Shown: positions 1 through 6,583 of the stretch, in pieces
Layout: each line of letters starts with the position of its first letter
Position numbering within the stretch: position 1 is the stretch's first letter
Source of the DNA: Pseudomonadota bacterium
GTDB lineage: Bacteria > Desulfobacterota > Desulfobulbia > Desulfobulbales > DAOVYS01
Assembly (NCBI GenBank): GCA_030635485.1
Contig: DAOVYS010000148.1
Coordinates: 1 to 6,641 of the forward strand
DNA: 6,641 nt
Direction of reading: 5' to 3'
The notes under the pieces: generated by a model
The model's database searches: none
Told to the model about the DNA's origin: nothing
What the model saw: only the letters and a program-made list of their open reading frames with translations
Program-made: the position numbers and the translations under genes

Positions 1-343
1 AACATCTTACTTCTTATTATTCTTATACATAAGTATATGAAACAGCCAAGATAAAAAATTGCGTATGAAAATTATTCATCATTATTCACTAGGCCATCTT
101 GAATAATTGTCTTTTCGTCCGATCTCGGCGTCACAATGAAAATGAAAAAGCATCCATTCGGGCATAAACTCCGCATATTAGGTATATGTGAGCATTTTTC
201 ATTTTCACTGTGACGCCGAGATCGGACGAAAAGACAATTATTCAAGATGGCCTAGTGAATAATGATGAGTAATTTTCATACGCAATTTTTTATCTTGGCT
301 GTTTCATATACTTATGTATGAGAATAATAAGAAGTAAGATGTT
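1..343. repeat. long near-perfect inverted repeat (foldback element) downstream of ftsZ
   Basis: The left arm 1-149 and right arm 195-343 are reverse complements at 146 of 149 positions, separated by a 45-nt spacer (150-194). The mismatched pairs are 24/320, 75/269 and 136/208. All three are transitions, and in each the left arm carries the A/T state. Read as plus-strand RNA, the first two are U-G wobbles. The arms are AT-rich at the outer end and GC-richer near the centre (for example GATCTCGGCGTCAC at 121-134). No convincing ORF lies inside. The left arm starts at base 1, so it may continue outside the window, and target-site duplication cannot be checked. It could be a MITE-like or other non-autonomous foldback element, an inverted duplication, or a barrier between gene blocks. 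If ftsZ transcription reads through, the RNA would form a stem of about 149 bp, a likely RNase III substrate. Confidence 0.9.
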
Positions 344-363
344 CCTTAAAATAAAATTTATTA

Positions 364-391
364 ATCATTATTCACTAGTCATTAGTCATTC
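364..391. repeat. degenerate heptanucleotide tandem tract after ftsZ
   Basis: Four consecutive 7-mers are visible: ATCATTA, TTCACTA, GTCATTA and GTCATTC. The first two plus one base (364-378) are an exact copy of 78-92 in the left arm of the foldback element, and of 266-252 in the right arm on the other strand. The tract ends five bases before the ftsZ stop codon. The rest of 344-396 is AT-rich, with no gene and no GC-rich hairpin followed by a U tract. Confidence 0.6.
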
Positions 392-396
392 AAAAA

Positions 397-1572
397 TCAG
401 CTCTCATTCCTTCTTAAAAATGTGGGCCGGTCCAGTTCATCCTCATCAAAGATCGACTGCGGAAACGGTCTGGGCGGTTTGATGCTCTGCATAGATCCAT
501 GCCTCGCATCACGTTCGGAAGAGGCCTTTTCTTTGACGGTCACAGGTTCCTCTTCTTTTTCTCTTTTGGAAATCAGGGGTTGTACGTTCGGGGGCAGGAC
601 CTCAACCTCTTCCTCACATCTGATGCCGGTGGCAATCACGGTCACCCTCAGCGCGTCTCCTAAAGATTCATCAAAAATCACACCAAGGATAATGTTGGCC
701 TCGTCATGCACCTCTTCATAGATCTTGGTCGTCGCCTCTGTGACCTCGGCCATTGTGAGAGTATCTTCACGTGCCGAAATATTAACAAGCACGCCCCTGG
801 CTCCGTCAATACTTATATCCTGAAGAAGCGGAGAGGCGACAGCCATGTTGACCGCCTCAGCAGCCCTGTTCTCGCCGACGCCCTGGCCGGCGCCCATGAG
901 GGCCGGTCCCATCTCGTTCATGATAGCCTTAACATCAGCAAAGTCAGGGTTAATATAGCCGCTTAAATTTATAAGATCCGTTATCCCTTTTACCGCCTGC
1001 ACCAGGACATCGTCCGCCATCTTCATGCCGTCTATGAACTTTGTGCCCTTCTGGGACATTGCAATCAACCGGTCATTGGGAATCGTGATAATGGTATCCA
1101 CATGCTCCTTAAGCATCTCCCAACCCTTTTCGGCATTCTTCATCCGGTTTCTGCCCTCAAAGACAAACGGTTTTGTGACCACCCCCACTGTGAGGGCGCC
1201 CAGTTCCTTGCTTATCCTTGCCACCACGGGCGCTGCTCCGGTGCCGGTTCCACCGCCCAGGCCGGCGGTAACAAAGACCATGTCACTACCTTTCAGCACC
1301 CTTCTTATTTCATCAACGCTCTCCTCGGCTGATTCCCGACCCAATTCCGGATTTGCGCCCGCTCCCAACCCCTTGGTCACGGTCGGCCCGATCTGCATCC
1401 GTATATCAGCGTTGGAATTCTCCAGAGCCTGCACGTCCGTGTTGGCAGAAATAAATTCAACCCCCTGGATTCCGGCATCCACCATGGTGTTGACTGCGTT
1501 ACCGCCGCCGCCGCCCACACCGACGACCTTGATAATGGCGTTTGAATCACTCTCTGCCAGTTTAAATGTCAT
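397..1572 (-). CDS. ftsZ: cell division protein FtsZ
   Basis: FtsZ is the tubulin-like GTPase that polymerises into the cytokinetic Z-ring. The 391-residue protein has the complete fold: the T1 loop GVGGGGGNAVNTM (18-30), NTDVQAL (44-50), and the tubulin signature AGLGGGTGTGAAPVVA (103-118). The synergy T7 loop is NPDFAD (208-213), with the catalytic Asp210 and Asp213 present. After the GTPase and C-terminal subdomains (to about 320) comes a short charged linker rich in Glu and Lys. The conserved C-terminal peptide LDRPTFLRR (380-388) is the one that binds FtsA and other tethers. Pro209 occupies the T7 position that is valine in E. coli. The ATG at 1572 has a very G-rich ribosome binding site 6 nt upstream. 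The gene probably has its own promoter in the ftsA-ftsZ gap. It is the last gene in the window; no clear intrinsic terminator follows. Confidence 0.98.
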   Translation of the reverse strand: MTFKLAESDSNAIIKVVGVGGGGGNAVNTMVDAGIQGVEFISANTDVQALENSNADIRMQIGPTVTKGLGAGANPELGRESAEESVDEIRRVLKGSDMVFVTAGLGGGTGTGAAPVVARISKELGALTVGVVTKPFVFEGRNRMKNAEKGWEMLKEHVDTIITIPNDRLIAMSQKGTKFIDGMKMADDVLVQAVKGITDLINLSGYINPDFADVKAIMNEMGPALMGAGQGVGENRAAEAVNMAVASPLLQDISIDGARGVLVNISAREDTLTMAEVTEATTKIYEEVHDEANIILGVIFDESLGDALRVTVIATGIRCEEEVEVLPPNVQPLISKREKEEEPVTVKEKASSERDARHGSMQSIKPPRPFPQSIFDEDELDRPTFLRRNES

Positions 1573-1578
1573 TTGCCG

Positions 1579-1587
1579 CCCCCCCTC
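1579..1587 (-). promoter_or_regulatory. ribosome binding site of ftsZ
   Basis: On the minus strand GAGGGGGGG is followed by 6 nt and the ATG at 1572. It is an unusually G-rich Shine-Dalgarno sequence and the strongest one in the window, consistent with high FtsZ output. It fixes the ftsZ start. Confidence 0.75.
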
Positions 1588-1620
1588 ATATCAGTGCTTA
1601 TAATCCCACAAATAATATTT

Positions 1621-1635
1621 TGGCGGTACTCGCCA
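1621..1635. promoter_or_regulatory. short inverted repeat at the predicted ftsZ transcription start
   Basis: TGGCG-GTACT-CGCCA is a 5-bp inverted repeat with a 5-nt spacer. It starts one base downstream of the proposed -10 box and covers the predicted transcription start. It could be an operator or a small hairpin at the 5' end of the ftsZ message. Repeats of this size occur by chance, so its role is speculative. Confidence 0.25.
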
Positions 1636-1636
1636 C

Positions 1637-1664
1637 ATTGTACCCGAAAAAATCCTGGTTGCAA
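1637..1664 (-). promoter_or_regulatory. probable sigma70-type promoter for ftsZ
   Basis: Read on the minus strand, TTGCAA (1664-1659) and TACAAT (1642-1637) are separated by 16 bp. They match the -35 consensus TTGACA at 4 of 6 positions and the -10 consensus TATAAT at 5 of 6. The -35 box begins four bases past the ftsA stop codon. The predicted start of transcription is near 1630, giving a leader of roughly 58 nt before the ftsZ ATG. An extra promoter just before ftsZ is common in dcw clusters and would let FtsZ be made in excess over FtsA. This is a motif match only. Confidence 0.5.
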
Positions 1665-1667
1665 CGT

Positions 1668-3095
1668 CTACATTACCTTCTTAACCCAGTTTCTAAATCC
1701 GTTGGTTATCTTTCCAAACATTTTCCTGTCCTTACCCATGAAACTGGTGCATTCATACTCCTTTCTCATCCCGTAAATAACAAGTCCAACGCCGGTCGCA
1801 CACTGCGGAGTACTGACGATATCCCTGATTCCGCCTATTCCCTGAGGATAGCCTATCCGGACGGGCAGATCAAAAATCTGCTCAGCAATGTCTTCCATGC
1901 CTTCCAAAAGAGACGTTCCGCCGGTCAACACGATTCCCGCATTGATCACGTCCTTATATTTAGATCCTACCAGTTCCTGGTTTATAAGAGCCAGCATCTC
2001 CTCTATTCTTGGTTCCAGTATCTCACCCATAACCTTTCTGGATAATTTACGTGATTGCCGGCCTCCCACACTGGGCACCTCAACAATTTGATCCTTGTCG
2101 ATTCTCGATGAGAGCGCGCATCCATATTCTTCTTTGAGCCGTTCGGCCTCACGAAGCGGAGTGCGCAGTCCTATGGAAAGATCATTGGTCAGATTATGAC
2201 CGCCAAGCCCCAGAACAAAGGTGTGTCTGATGCCTCTTTCAGAAAAAATTGCGAGATCCGAGGTACCGCCGCCGATATCCAGAAGTGCGATCCCAAGTTC
2301 CATCTCCTCCTCAGTAAGGACGGCGGAGGCTGATGCAAGAGGCTCGAGCACCACACCGCTCACCGTAAGACCGGCACGGTTACAGCACTTAACAATATTA
2401 TGAACCGAAGTGCCGGACCCGGTAACGATATGCACATCAGCCTCCAGTCTGACTCCGGTCATCCCTAGGGGATCCTGTATTCCCTCCTGTTCATCCACTG
2501 TGAACTCCTGCGGCAGGACGTGAATGATTTCCTGATCAGGCGGAATCGGCACGGCCCTGGCGGCATCAACTACCTTGTTGATGTCATCCTGCCTGATCTC
2601 CTTGGCCTTAATCGGAATCAGGCCCTCGCTGTTAAAACCTCTTATATGGCTCCCGGCGATCCCGACAAAGGCTGACGAAATTTCACAACCCGCCATCATC
2701 TCCGCCTCCTGTATCGCCTTACGGATCGATTTTACCGTACTCTCGATACTTACCACTACACCCTTACGAAGACCCGCCGAAGGATGCACTCCCATGCCGA
2801 TGATATCCACCTGATCGCCGCGCACCTCGCCAACCACGGCACAGATCTTGGTCGTGCCGATGTCCAGCCCAACGATTAACTCACCGCTTTCCTCGACATG
2901 TGTCTTCTTTGGTTTGAAACGGCTTTCAGTCAGTCTCCGTCCGGACTCCGCCGCCTTCCAAAGCCTATCCCTCAGACTTACAGGTTTGCTCCGTCCTTCG
3001 GGACGTCCGCTCTCAAGCCCGATCTCATGATCGACCGGGTTATGCCCTGACCATGTTTCTCTGTGGAGTAGTCCACTGCTCGCCTGATTTTGCAT
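1668..3095 (-). CDS. ftsA: cell division protein FtsA, with N-terminal extension
   Basis: FtsA is the actin-like ATPase that anchors FtsZ filaments to the inner membrane and passes signals to the late divisome. Visible motifs are phosphate-1 GLDIGTTKICAVVGE (76-90), the 1C-domain region SSAFVGIAGSHIRGFNSEG (140-158), phosphate-2 LLDIGGGTSDLAIF (271-284) and the adenosine motif VLTGGTSLLEGM (389-400). The C-terminal amphipathic membrane-targeting helix is at about 458-474 (MFGKITNGFRNWVKKV). The oddity is the front: the FtsA core normally starts within a few residues of the phosphate-1 strand, but here about 70 extra residues precede it. They are rich in Arg, Lys, Ser and Gly, with no membrane segment. 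The ATG at 3095 has GGAG 9 nt upstream. I found no ATG or GTG start nearer the core, so I take the long form as real. Neighbour ftsZ follows after 95 bp. Confidence 0.95.
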   Translation of the reverse strand: MQNQASSGLLHRETWSGHNPVDHEIGLESGRPEGRSKPVSLRDRLWKAAESGRRLTESRFKPKKTHVEESGELIVGLDIGTTKICAVVGEVRGDQVDIIGMGVHPSAGLRKGVVVSIESTVKSIRKAIQEAEMMAGCEISSAFVGIAGSHIRGFNSEGLIPIKAKEIRQDDINKVVDAARAVPIPPDQEIIHVLPQEFTVDEQEGIQDPLGMTGVRLEADVHIVTGSGTSVHNIVKCCNRAGLTVSGVVLEPLASASAVLTEEEMELGIALLDIGGGTSDLAIFSERGIRHTFVLGLGGHNLTNDLSIGLRTPLREAERLKEEYGCALSSRIDKDQIVEVPSVGGRQSRKLSRKVMGEILEPRIEEMLALINQELVGSKYKDVINAGIVLTGGTSLLEGMEDIAEQIFDLPVRIGYPQGIGGIRDIVSTPQCATGVGLVIYGMRKEYECTSFMGKDRKMFGKITNGFRNWVKKVM

Positions 3096-3104
3096 ATCGA
3101 TTTT

Positions 3105-3108
3105 CTCC
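3105..3108 (-). promoter_or_regulatory. ribosome binding site of ftsA
   Basis: GGAG lies 9 nt before the ATG at 3095. It matters because it supports the long form of FtsA. No comparable site with a start codon was found closer to the conserved FtsA core. Confidence 0.6.
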
Positions 3109-3133
3109 GGTTATGTTTTCATGCCGTACCACT

Positions 3134-3249
3134 TAAGAATTACGAATTAGGAATTAGTAATTACGAATGTTATGAAAATAATGAGCTTATGTGCAAGACA
3201 ACACAATATTCATAATTCGTAATTCGTAATTCCTAATTCGTAATTCTTA
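3134..3249. repeat. inverted heptanucleotide repeat filling the ftsQ-ftsA gap
   Basis: The right half is five tandem 7-mers (3212-3246): ATAATTC, GTAATTC, GTAATTC, CTAATTC, GTAATTC. The left half (3137-3168) is the same unit in inverse orientation: GAATTAC, GAATTAG, GAATTAG, TAATTAC, GAAT. Arms 3134-3168 and 3215-3249 pair at 33 of 35 positions. Pairing continues six more bases to 3176/3209 after a 2-nt bulge, leaving a loop of about 32 nt. The outermost bases include the ftsQ stop codon. In the ftsQ-ftsA transcript it would fold into a long AT-rich hairpin without a U tract. It therefore looks more like an RNA stability or processing element, or a dispersed intergenic repeat, than an intrinsic terminator. 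I see no strong promoter in this gap. Confidence 0.8.
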
Positions 3250-4080
3250 TTTCCTAACCGCCCCTTCACTGCCGACCAGCACATCATTATCCATATACTC
3301 AACATTAATATAGGCTGTAGATGCAAATTCCTTCTTCTTGTACAGCCAGTACAACACCTTTACCAACCGCCTGTATTTCCGACCGATCATCCCCTTTCCG
3401 AGATAGACAGGAAAGGGCCTGTCCGCCAAAAACAGAATCAATTCACCATTCCCGGTAATATGCACCTCGGAAATATTCTGTTTCGGCAAAACCGGATTGC
3501 CCCTGCCTGCCGACCTGATAAACTGCAGCGCCTCTTCCAGAGACGACCCCTTAAACGATTCAGGCCAGGTATCAGCCGTTAATCCGGTGATCACAGGGAA
3601 ATCCATATCCTCGGGCGGGATCACACGCGCAAAAGCCACTCCCTTTTTGTCAACATAATAAAGGCCCTCGGGCAGACTGGCCATTGCACCCGGTTTTCTC
3701 TCTCTGACCGTAATAAGCAGCCTGTTCGGCCACTCTCTGCTTACCTCCGCCCGTTCGATCCAGTCATAAGTCTCGATATCCGCTTTGACCCGATCGGTAT
3801 CCATTGCCAGCAGGTTGGAATGTATGTCAACCCCGCTCAGTTCAAGGATCAGATTCTTTGTAGTCCTCCTACAACCTTCAATCCTGATGGCCGTGATCTG
3901 AAAAAAATCAGACCTGCTCAACCCTTTATATACGAGAATTGCAGCAATCCCCAATACGACCAAAACCACGGCGCCCGCTATGGCCAGGAGGGCAAACTTC
4001 TTCCTGAATTCCGGAAATCCACTCCCAGGGGATCGATTCCGTCCGAGTCTCTCCGGGCGATAATCTGTGGCTATTTTCAT
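3247..4080 (-). CDS. ftsQ: cell division protein FtsQ (DivIB family)
   Basis: FtsQ is a bitopic inner-membrane divisome protein that recruits and scaffolds FtsL/FtsB and the septal wall synthases. The 277-residue product has a basic cytoplasmic N-terminus (1-28), one hydrophobic membrane segment at about 29-51 (LLAIAGAVVLVVLGIAAILV), and a POTRA domain at about 58-128. The POTRA domain starts FFQITAIRIEGCRRTT and ends with the typical WPNRLLITVRERKP. A beta domain follows, running to about residue 260 and ending in AYINVEYMDNDVLV. The ATG at 4080 follows the murB TGA with no intervening base. The nearest purine-rich site, AGAGG, lies 14 nt upstream, which is far for a ribosome binding site and suggests translation by coupling to murB. 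The TAA stop (3249-3247) lies inside the outer end of the inverted repeat that fills the ftsQ-ftsA gap. Confidence 0.93.
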   Translation of the reverse strand: MKIATDYRPERLGRNRSPGSGFPEFRKKFALLAIAGAVVLVVLGIAAILVYKGLSRSDFFQITAIRIEGCRRTTKNLILELSGVDIHSNLLAMDTDRVKADIETYDWIERAEVSREWPNRLLITVRERKPGAMASLPEGLYYVDKKGVAFARVIPPEDMDFPVITGLTADTWPESFKGSSLEEALQFIRSAGRGNPVLPKQNISEVHITGNGELILFLADRPFPVYLGKGMIGRKYRRLVKVLYWLYKKKEFASTAYINVEYMDNDVLVGSEGAVRK

Positions 4081-5145
4081 TCAATTGACCGCTGCCTCTG
4101 GCAATGGGTTGTTGCCGTCAATTCCAGGAACACCGCATTGCAATTTTCCAGACACACCCGAATTCCCGGACAAGGCCCGGCCACTCGACGCATCTGTTCC
4201 CAAAATCCGAACCTCCGGCTCCAACATGATGCCCGACCGATTCCACACCTTTTCCTGTATAAGACGCATCAGGTCAAAAATATCCCGGGCTGTGGCATTC
4301 CCTGTGTTTACAATAAAATTTGCGTGAAACGTCGAGACTTGCGCCCCTCCCACGCTGAGGCCTTTGAGCCCGGCCTCTTCAATCAGCCTGCCTGCGGCCC
4401 GGTCACCGGGATTTTTAAAAAAGGAACCGGCGCTGGCACAGCCCTGGGGCTGACTCTCCCTTCTTCGACGGGTCACCTGCCTGCACATATACTCTATTTT
4501 CTTCCGCTCTCCCATTTCAAGTCTGAAAACAGAATCCACAACCAGAACCATGGCTGCCTCGCCCCCGGGATATCCCAGGGAACGGCCGAGATCACAATGG
4601 CGGTATGAAAAAAACATCTCCTCTCTGTCCCTTGAAAACAATTCTCCTCTTCCATCCATCAAAGTCACAGAGGAGACAAGCTCTTGCACCTCCTTTCCCC
4701 ATGCCCCGGCATTGGTTGCCACAGCTCCGCCAACGCTGCCCGGTATGCCGCCTGTAAACTCCAACCCTGTCAGACAGTGTTCAACGCACCATCCGACAAG
4801 GCGGCTCAGACTGCAACCCGCCTCAACACGCACATATTGACAGGACCTCTCCGACCTTACGATTTCAATGCCGGAAAAATCCGGCCCAAGGACAATGGCT
4901 ACTCCGGGCAACCCATCATCCGGGATAAGTATATTGCTGCCCCTGCCGATCACCCAGAACGGCACAAAATTTAATTGCAGGCCGCTGATCAGGTTCGACA
5001 ACTCACGGCGTGTCTTTGGAAACACAACAGCATCGGCCGGACCACCCACCCTGAGGGTCGAAAAACCGGACATAGGATGGTCCAAAAGGACCTCGCCTTT
5101 CCAGAAATCAGCCAATTTTTGCGCGGTTCGCCTGTCACGCGACAT
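4081..5145 (-). CDS. murB: UDP-N-acetylenolpyruvoylglucosamine reductase MurB
   Basis: MurB is the FAD enzyme that reduces UDP-GlcNAc-enolpyruvate to UDP-MurNAc with NADPH, the step just before MurC. In 354 residues I see the N-terminal STLRVGGPAD (29-38), the FAD-binding stretch GRGSNILIPDDG (67-78) and GGIPGSVGGAVATNAGAWG (132-150), the YRHC segment with the likely active-site Arg182, the catalytic serine in AGSFFKNP (Ser241), and the C-terminal catalytic glutamate in PEVRILG (Glu311). The short form with the GSFFKNP loop indicates a type II MurB. The protein continues about 38 residues past the usual end at PEVRILG, with a low-complexity Gly/Ser/Ala tail. The ATG lies inside the murC coding end and is preceded by GAGAGG at 7 nt. 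The TGA stop directly abuts the ftsQ ATG, so coupling to both neighbours is likely. Confidence 0.97.
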   Translation of the reverse strand: MSRDRRTAQKLADFWKGEVLLDHPMSGFSTLRVGGPADAVVFPKTRRELSNLISGLQLNFVPFWVIGRGSNILIPDDGLPGVAIVLGPDFSGIEIVRSERSCQYVRVEAGCSLSRLVGWCVEHCLTGLEFTGGIPGSVGGAVATNAGAWGKEVQELVSSVTLMDGRGELFSRDREEMFFSYRHCDLGRSLGYPGGEAAMVLVVDSVFRLEMGERKKIEYMCRQVTRRRRESQPQGCASAGSFFKNPGDRAAGRLIEEAGLKGLSVGGAQVSTFHANFIVNTGNATARDIFDLMRLIQEKVWNRSGIMLEPEVRILGTDASSGRALSGNSGVSGKLQCGVPGIDGNNPLPEAAVN

Positions 5146-6517
5146 TTAGAAGCCTCTCAACCAACTCCTCCCCGGCGCGACGGATGTTACCCGCGCCCAG
5201 GGTAAGTACCAGGTCTCCATCCGACACCATATCCATCACGGCTTGGGGCAGGTCCGCAATATCAGGAACCAGAGAAACATGCCGGTGCCCATGTTTCCTG
5301 ATGCCTTTCATCAATGATTCGGCTGACACACCCTCAATCGGGCTTTCTCCGGCAGGATAGATGTCTGTCAGCACCAGAAGATCCGCTTCGTGAAATGCGG
5401 TGCAGAATTCCTTAAACAGCGCCTGGGTCCTGGTATAACGATGCGGCTGGAACATGACCACCATCCTGCGTTTGGGCCAACTATTCCGAAGGGCCGATAG
5501 AGTCGCCCGCACCTCTGTGGGGTGATGACCGTAATCGTCCATCACCAAAATGTTTCCCTTTTCGCCCTTGACCTGCATCCTTCTCTGCACACCGGAAAAA
5601 CTGTCCAAAGCATCGGCTATATCTGGAAATGGTATCTCAAGCTCAAGCGCAACCGTAATCGCAGCCAGCGCATTACTCACGTTATGAAGGCCCGGCAGGG
5701 ATAGTCTGATTTTGCCAAGCACTTCATTTTCCGTGCATACCTTAAACCTTGAGACCAGCCCCTCTGCCCTGATTTCCCGAGCGTAGATATCAGCCTGGCT
5801 TGTCAGGCCATAGGTAATTATTCTCTTCTTTATCTCCGGCAGAATGTCAGAGATAGAGAGGTCATCCAGGCATAACACGGCAACCCCGTAAAATGGTATC
5901 TTGTTTATAAATTCTATAAAAATCTCCTTTATCTCCTCAATACCGCTGTAATAATCAAGGTGTTCCCTGTCGATATTGGTCACAATCTCAAGGACCGGTG
6001 ATAATTGAAGAAATGATCCGTCGCTTTCATCCGCCTCTGCGACCAGAAACTCTCCCTGGCCAAGTTTTGCGTTGGTGCCCAGGCTGTTGACCTGGCCACC
6101 GATGACCACGGTAGGATCAAGACCGGCCTGAGCAAGGATCCAACCCACCATGGAAGTGGTGGAAGTCTTGCCGTGGCTGCCTGCAACCGCGATTCCATAT
6201 TTTTTCAGCCGCATCAGCTCAGCCAGCATCTCTGCCCGTGGAATGACCGGGATATGGGCCGTTCTTGCGGCAAGTACCTCAATGTTATCATCTTTTACCG
6301 CTGAAGAGATCACCACGACATCGGCCCCTTCAACCCATTCACTCCTGTGGCCTTTCCGGATCGTGCCGCCCAGTTCGGCAAGACGCCTGGTAATTAGAGT
6401 GTCTCTAAGGTCGGAACCACTGACCCGATACCCAAGATTGATAAGCAACTCGGCGATACCGCTCATTCCGATCCCGCCAATGCCCACAAAATGAATATGC
6501 TGAGTCTTTTTATACAT
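5135..6517 (-). CDS. murC: UDP-N-acetylmuramate--L-alanine ligase MurC
   Basis: MurC is the cytoplasmic ATP-dependent ligase that adds L-alanine to UDP-MurNAc, the first residue of the peptidoglycan stem peptide. The 460-residue product has the normal family length and all three Mur ligase domains. The N-terminal UDP-binding Rossmann loop is GIGGIGMSG (residues 12-20). The ATP P-loop is GSHGKTSTT (113-121). EADESDGS (161-168) and NIDREHLDYY (181-190) belong to the central domain. DDYGHHPTEV (327-336), QPHRYTRT (357-364) and LGAGNI (440-445) belong to the C-terminal domain. I start at the ATG at 6517, giving MYKKTQHIHFVG, which is the usual MurC beginning; a weak GTGGA lies 6 nt upstream. A longer in-frame version from a TTG at 6544 adds nine residues but has no ribosome binding site. 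The 3' end overlaps murB by 11 bp. No key residue appears to be missing. Confidence 0.97.
   Translation of the reverse strand: MYKKTQHIHFVGIGGIGMSGIAELLINLGYRVSGSDLRDTLITRRLAELGGTIRKGHRSEWVEGADVVVISSAVKDDNIEVLAARTAHIPVIPRAEMLAELMRLKKYGIAVAGSHGKTSTTSMVGWILAQAGLDPTVVIGGQVNSLGTNAKLGQGEFLVAEADESDGSFLQLSPVLEIVTNIDREHLDYYSGIEEIKEIFIEFINKIPFYGVAVLCLDDLSISDILPEIKKRIITYGLTSQADIYAREIRAEGLVSRFKVCTENEVLGKIRLSLPGLHNVSNALAAITVALELEIPFPDIADALDSFSGVQRRMQVKGEKGNILVMDDYGHHPTEVRATLSALRNSWPKRRMVVMFQPHRYTRTQALFKEFCTAFHEADLLVLTDIYPAGESPIEGVSAESLMKGIRKHGHRHVSLVPDIADLPQAVMDMVSDGDLVLTLGAGNIRRAGEELVERLLNVA
5153..5158 (-). promoter_or_regulatory. ribosome binding site of murB inside murC
   Basis: GAGAGG lies 7 nt before the murB ATG at 5145, within the last codons of murC. 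It supports this murB start and the 11-bp murC-murB overlap. Confidence 0.65.
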
Positions 6518-6583
6518 AATTATTCCACGTTTTGCCGTGTCCAATGGTTATGCTGATAAAAATAGATACGTTACCCTGTCCTC

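Noticed and set aside
137..214. 25-codon plus-strand ORF spanning the spacer of the foldback element
   Set aside because: It has no Shine-Dalgarno sequence, and its second half is largely the reverse complement of its first, so the frame is a by-product of the palindrome.
1..343. Integron attC site or an intrinsic terminator as explanation of the long inverted repeat
   Set aside because: The right outer end reads GTTCCTT and not the attC core GTTRRRY, the arms are far longer than an attC, and there is no GC-rich stem followed by a T tract on either strand.
1025..1603. 192-codon open frame on the plus strand
   Set aside because: It lies wholly antisense to ftsZ and has low-complexity Ser/Pro-rich translation; the opposite strand encodes unmistakable FtsZ.
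3169..3214. Possible promoter in the loop of the ftsQ-ftsA inverted repeat (TTGCAC followed by TAACAT on the minus strand)
   Set aside because: The -35 match is only three of six with an 18-bp spacer; in such AT-rich DNA this is not distinguishable from chance.
3820..4608. 262-codon open frame on the plus strand
   Set aside because: It is antisense across the ftsQ-murB junction, has no recognisable domain and no coherent start site; both genes beneath it are clearly real.
6518..6544. Nine-residue longer MurC starting from TTG
   Set aside because: There is no ribosome binding site before the TTG, and the ATG at 6517 gives the standard MurC N-terminus.
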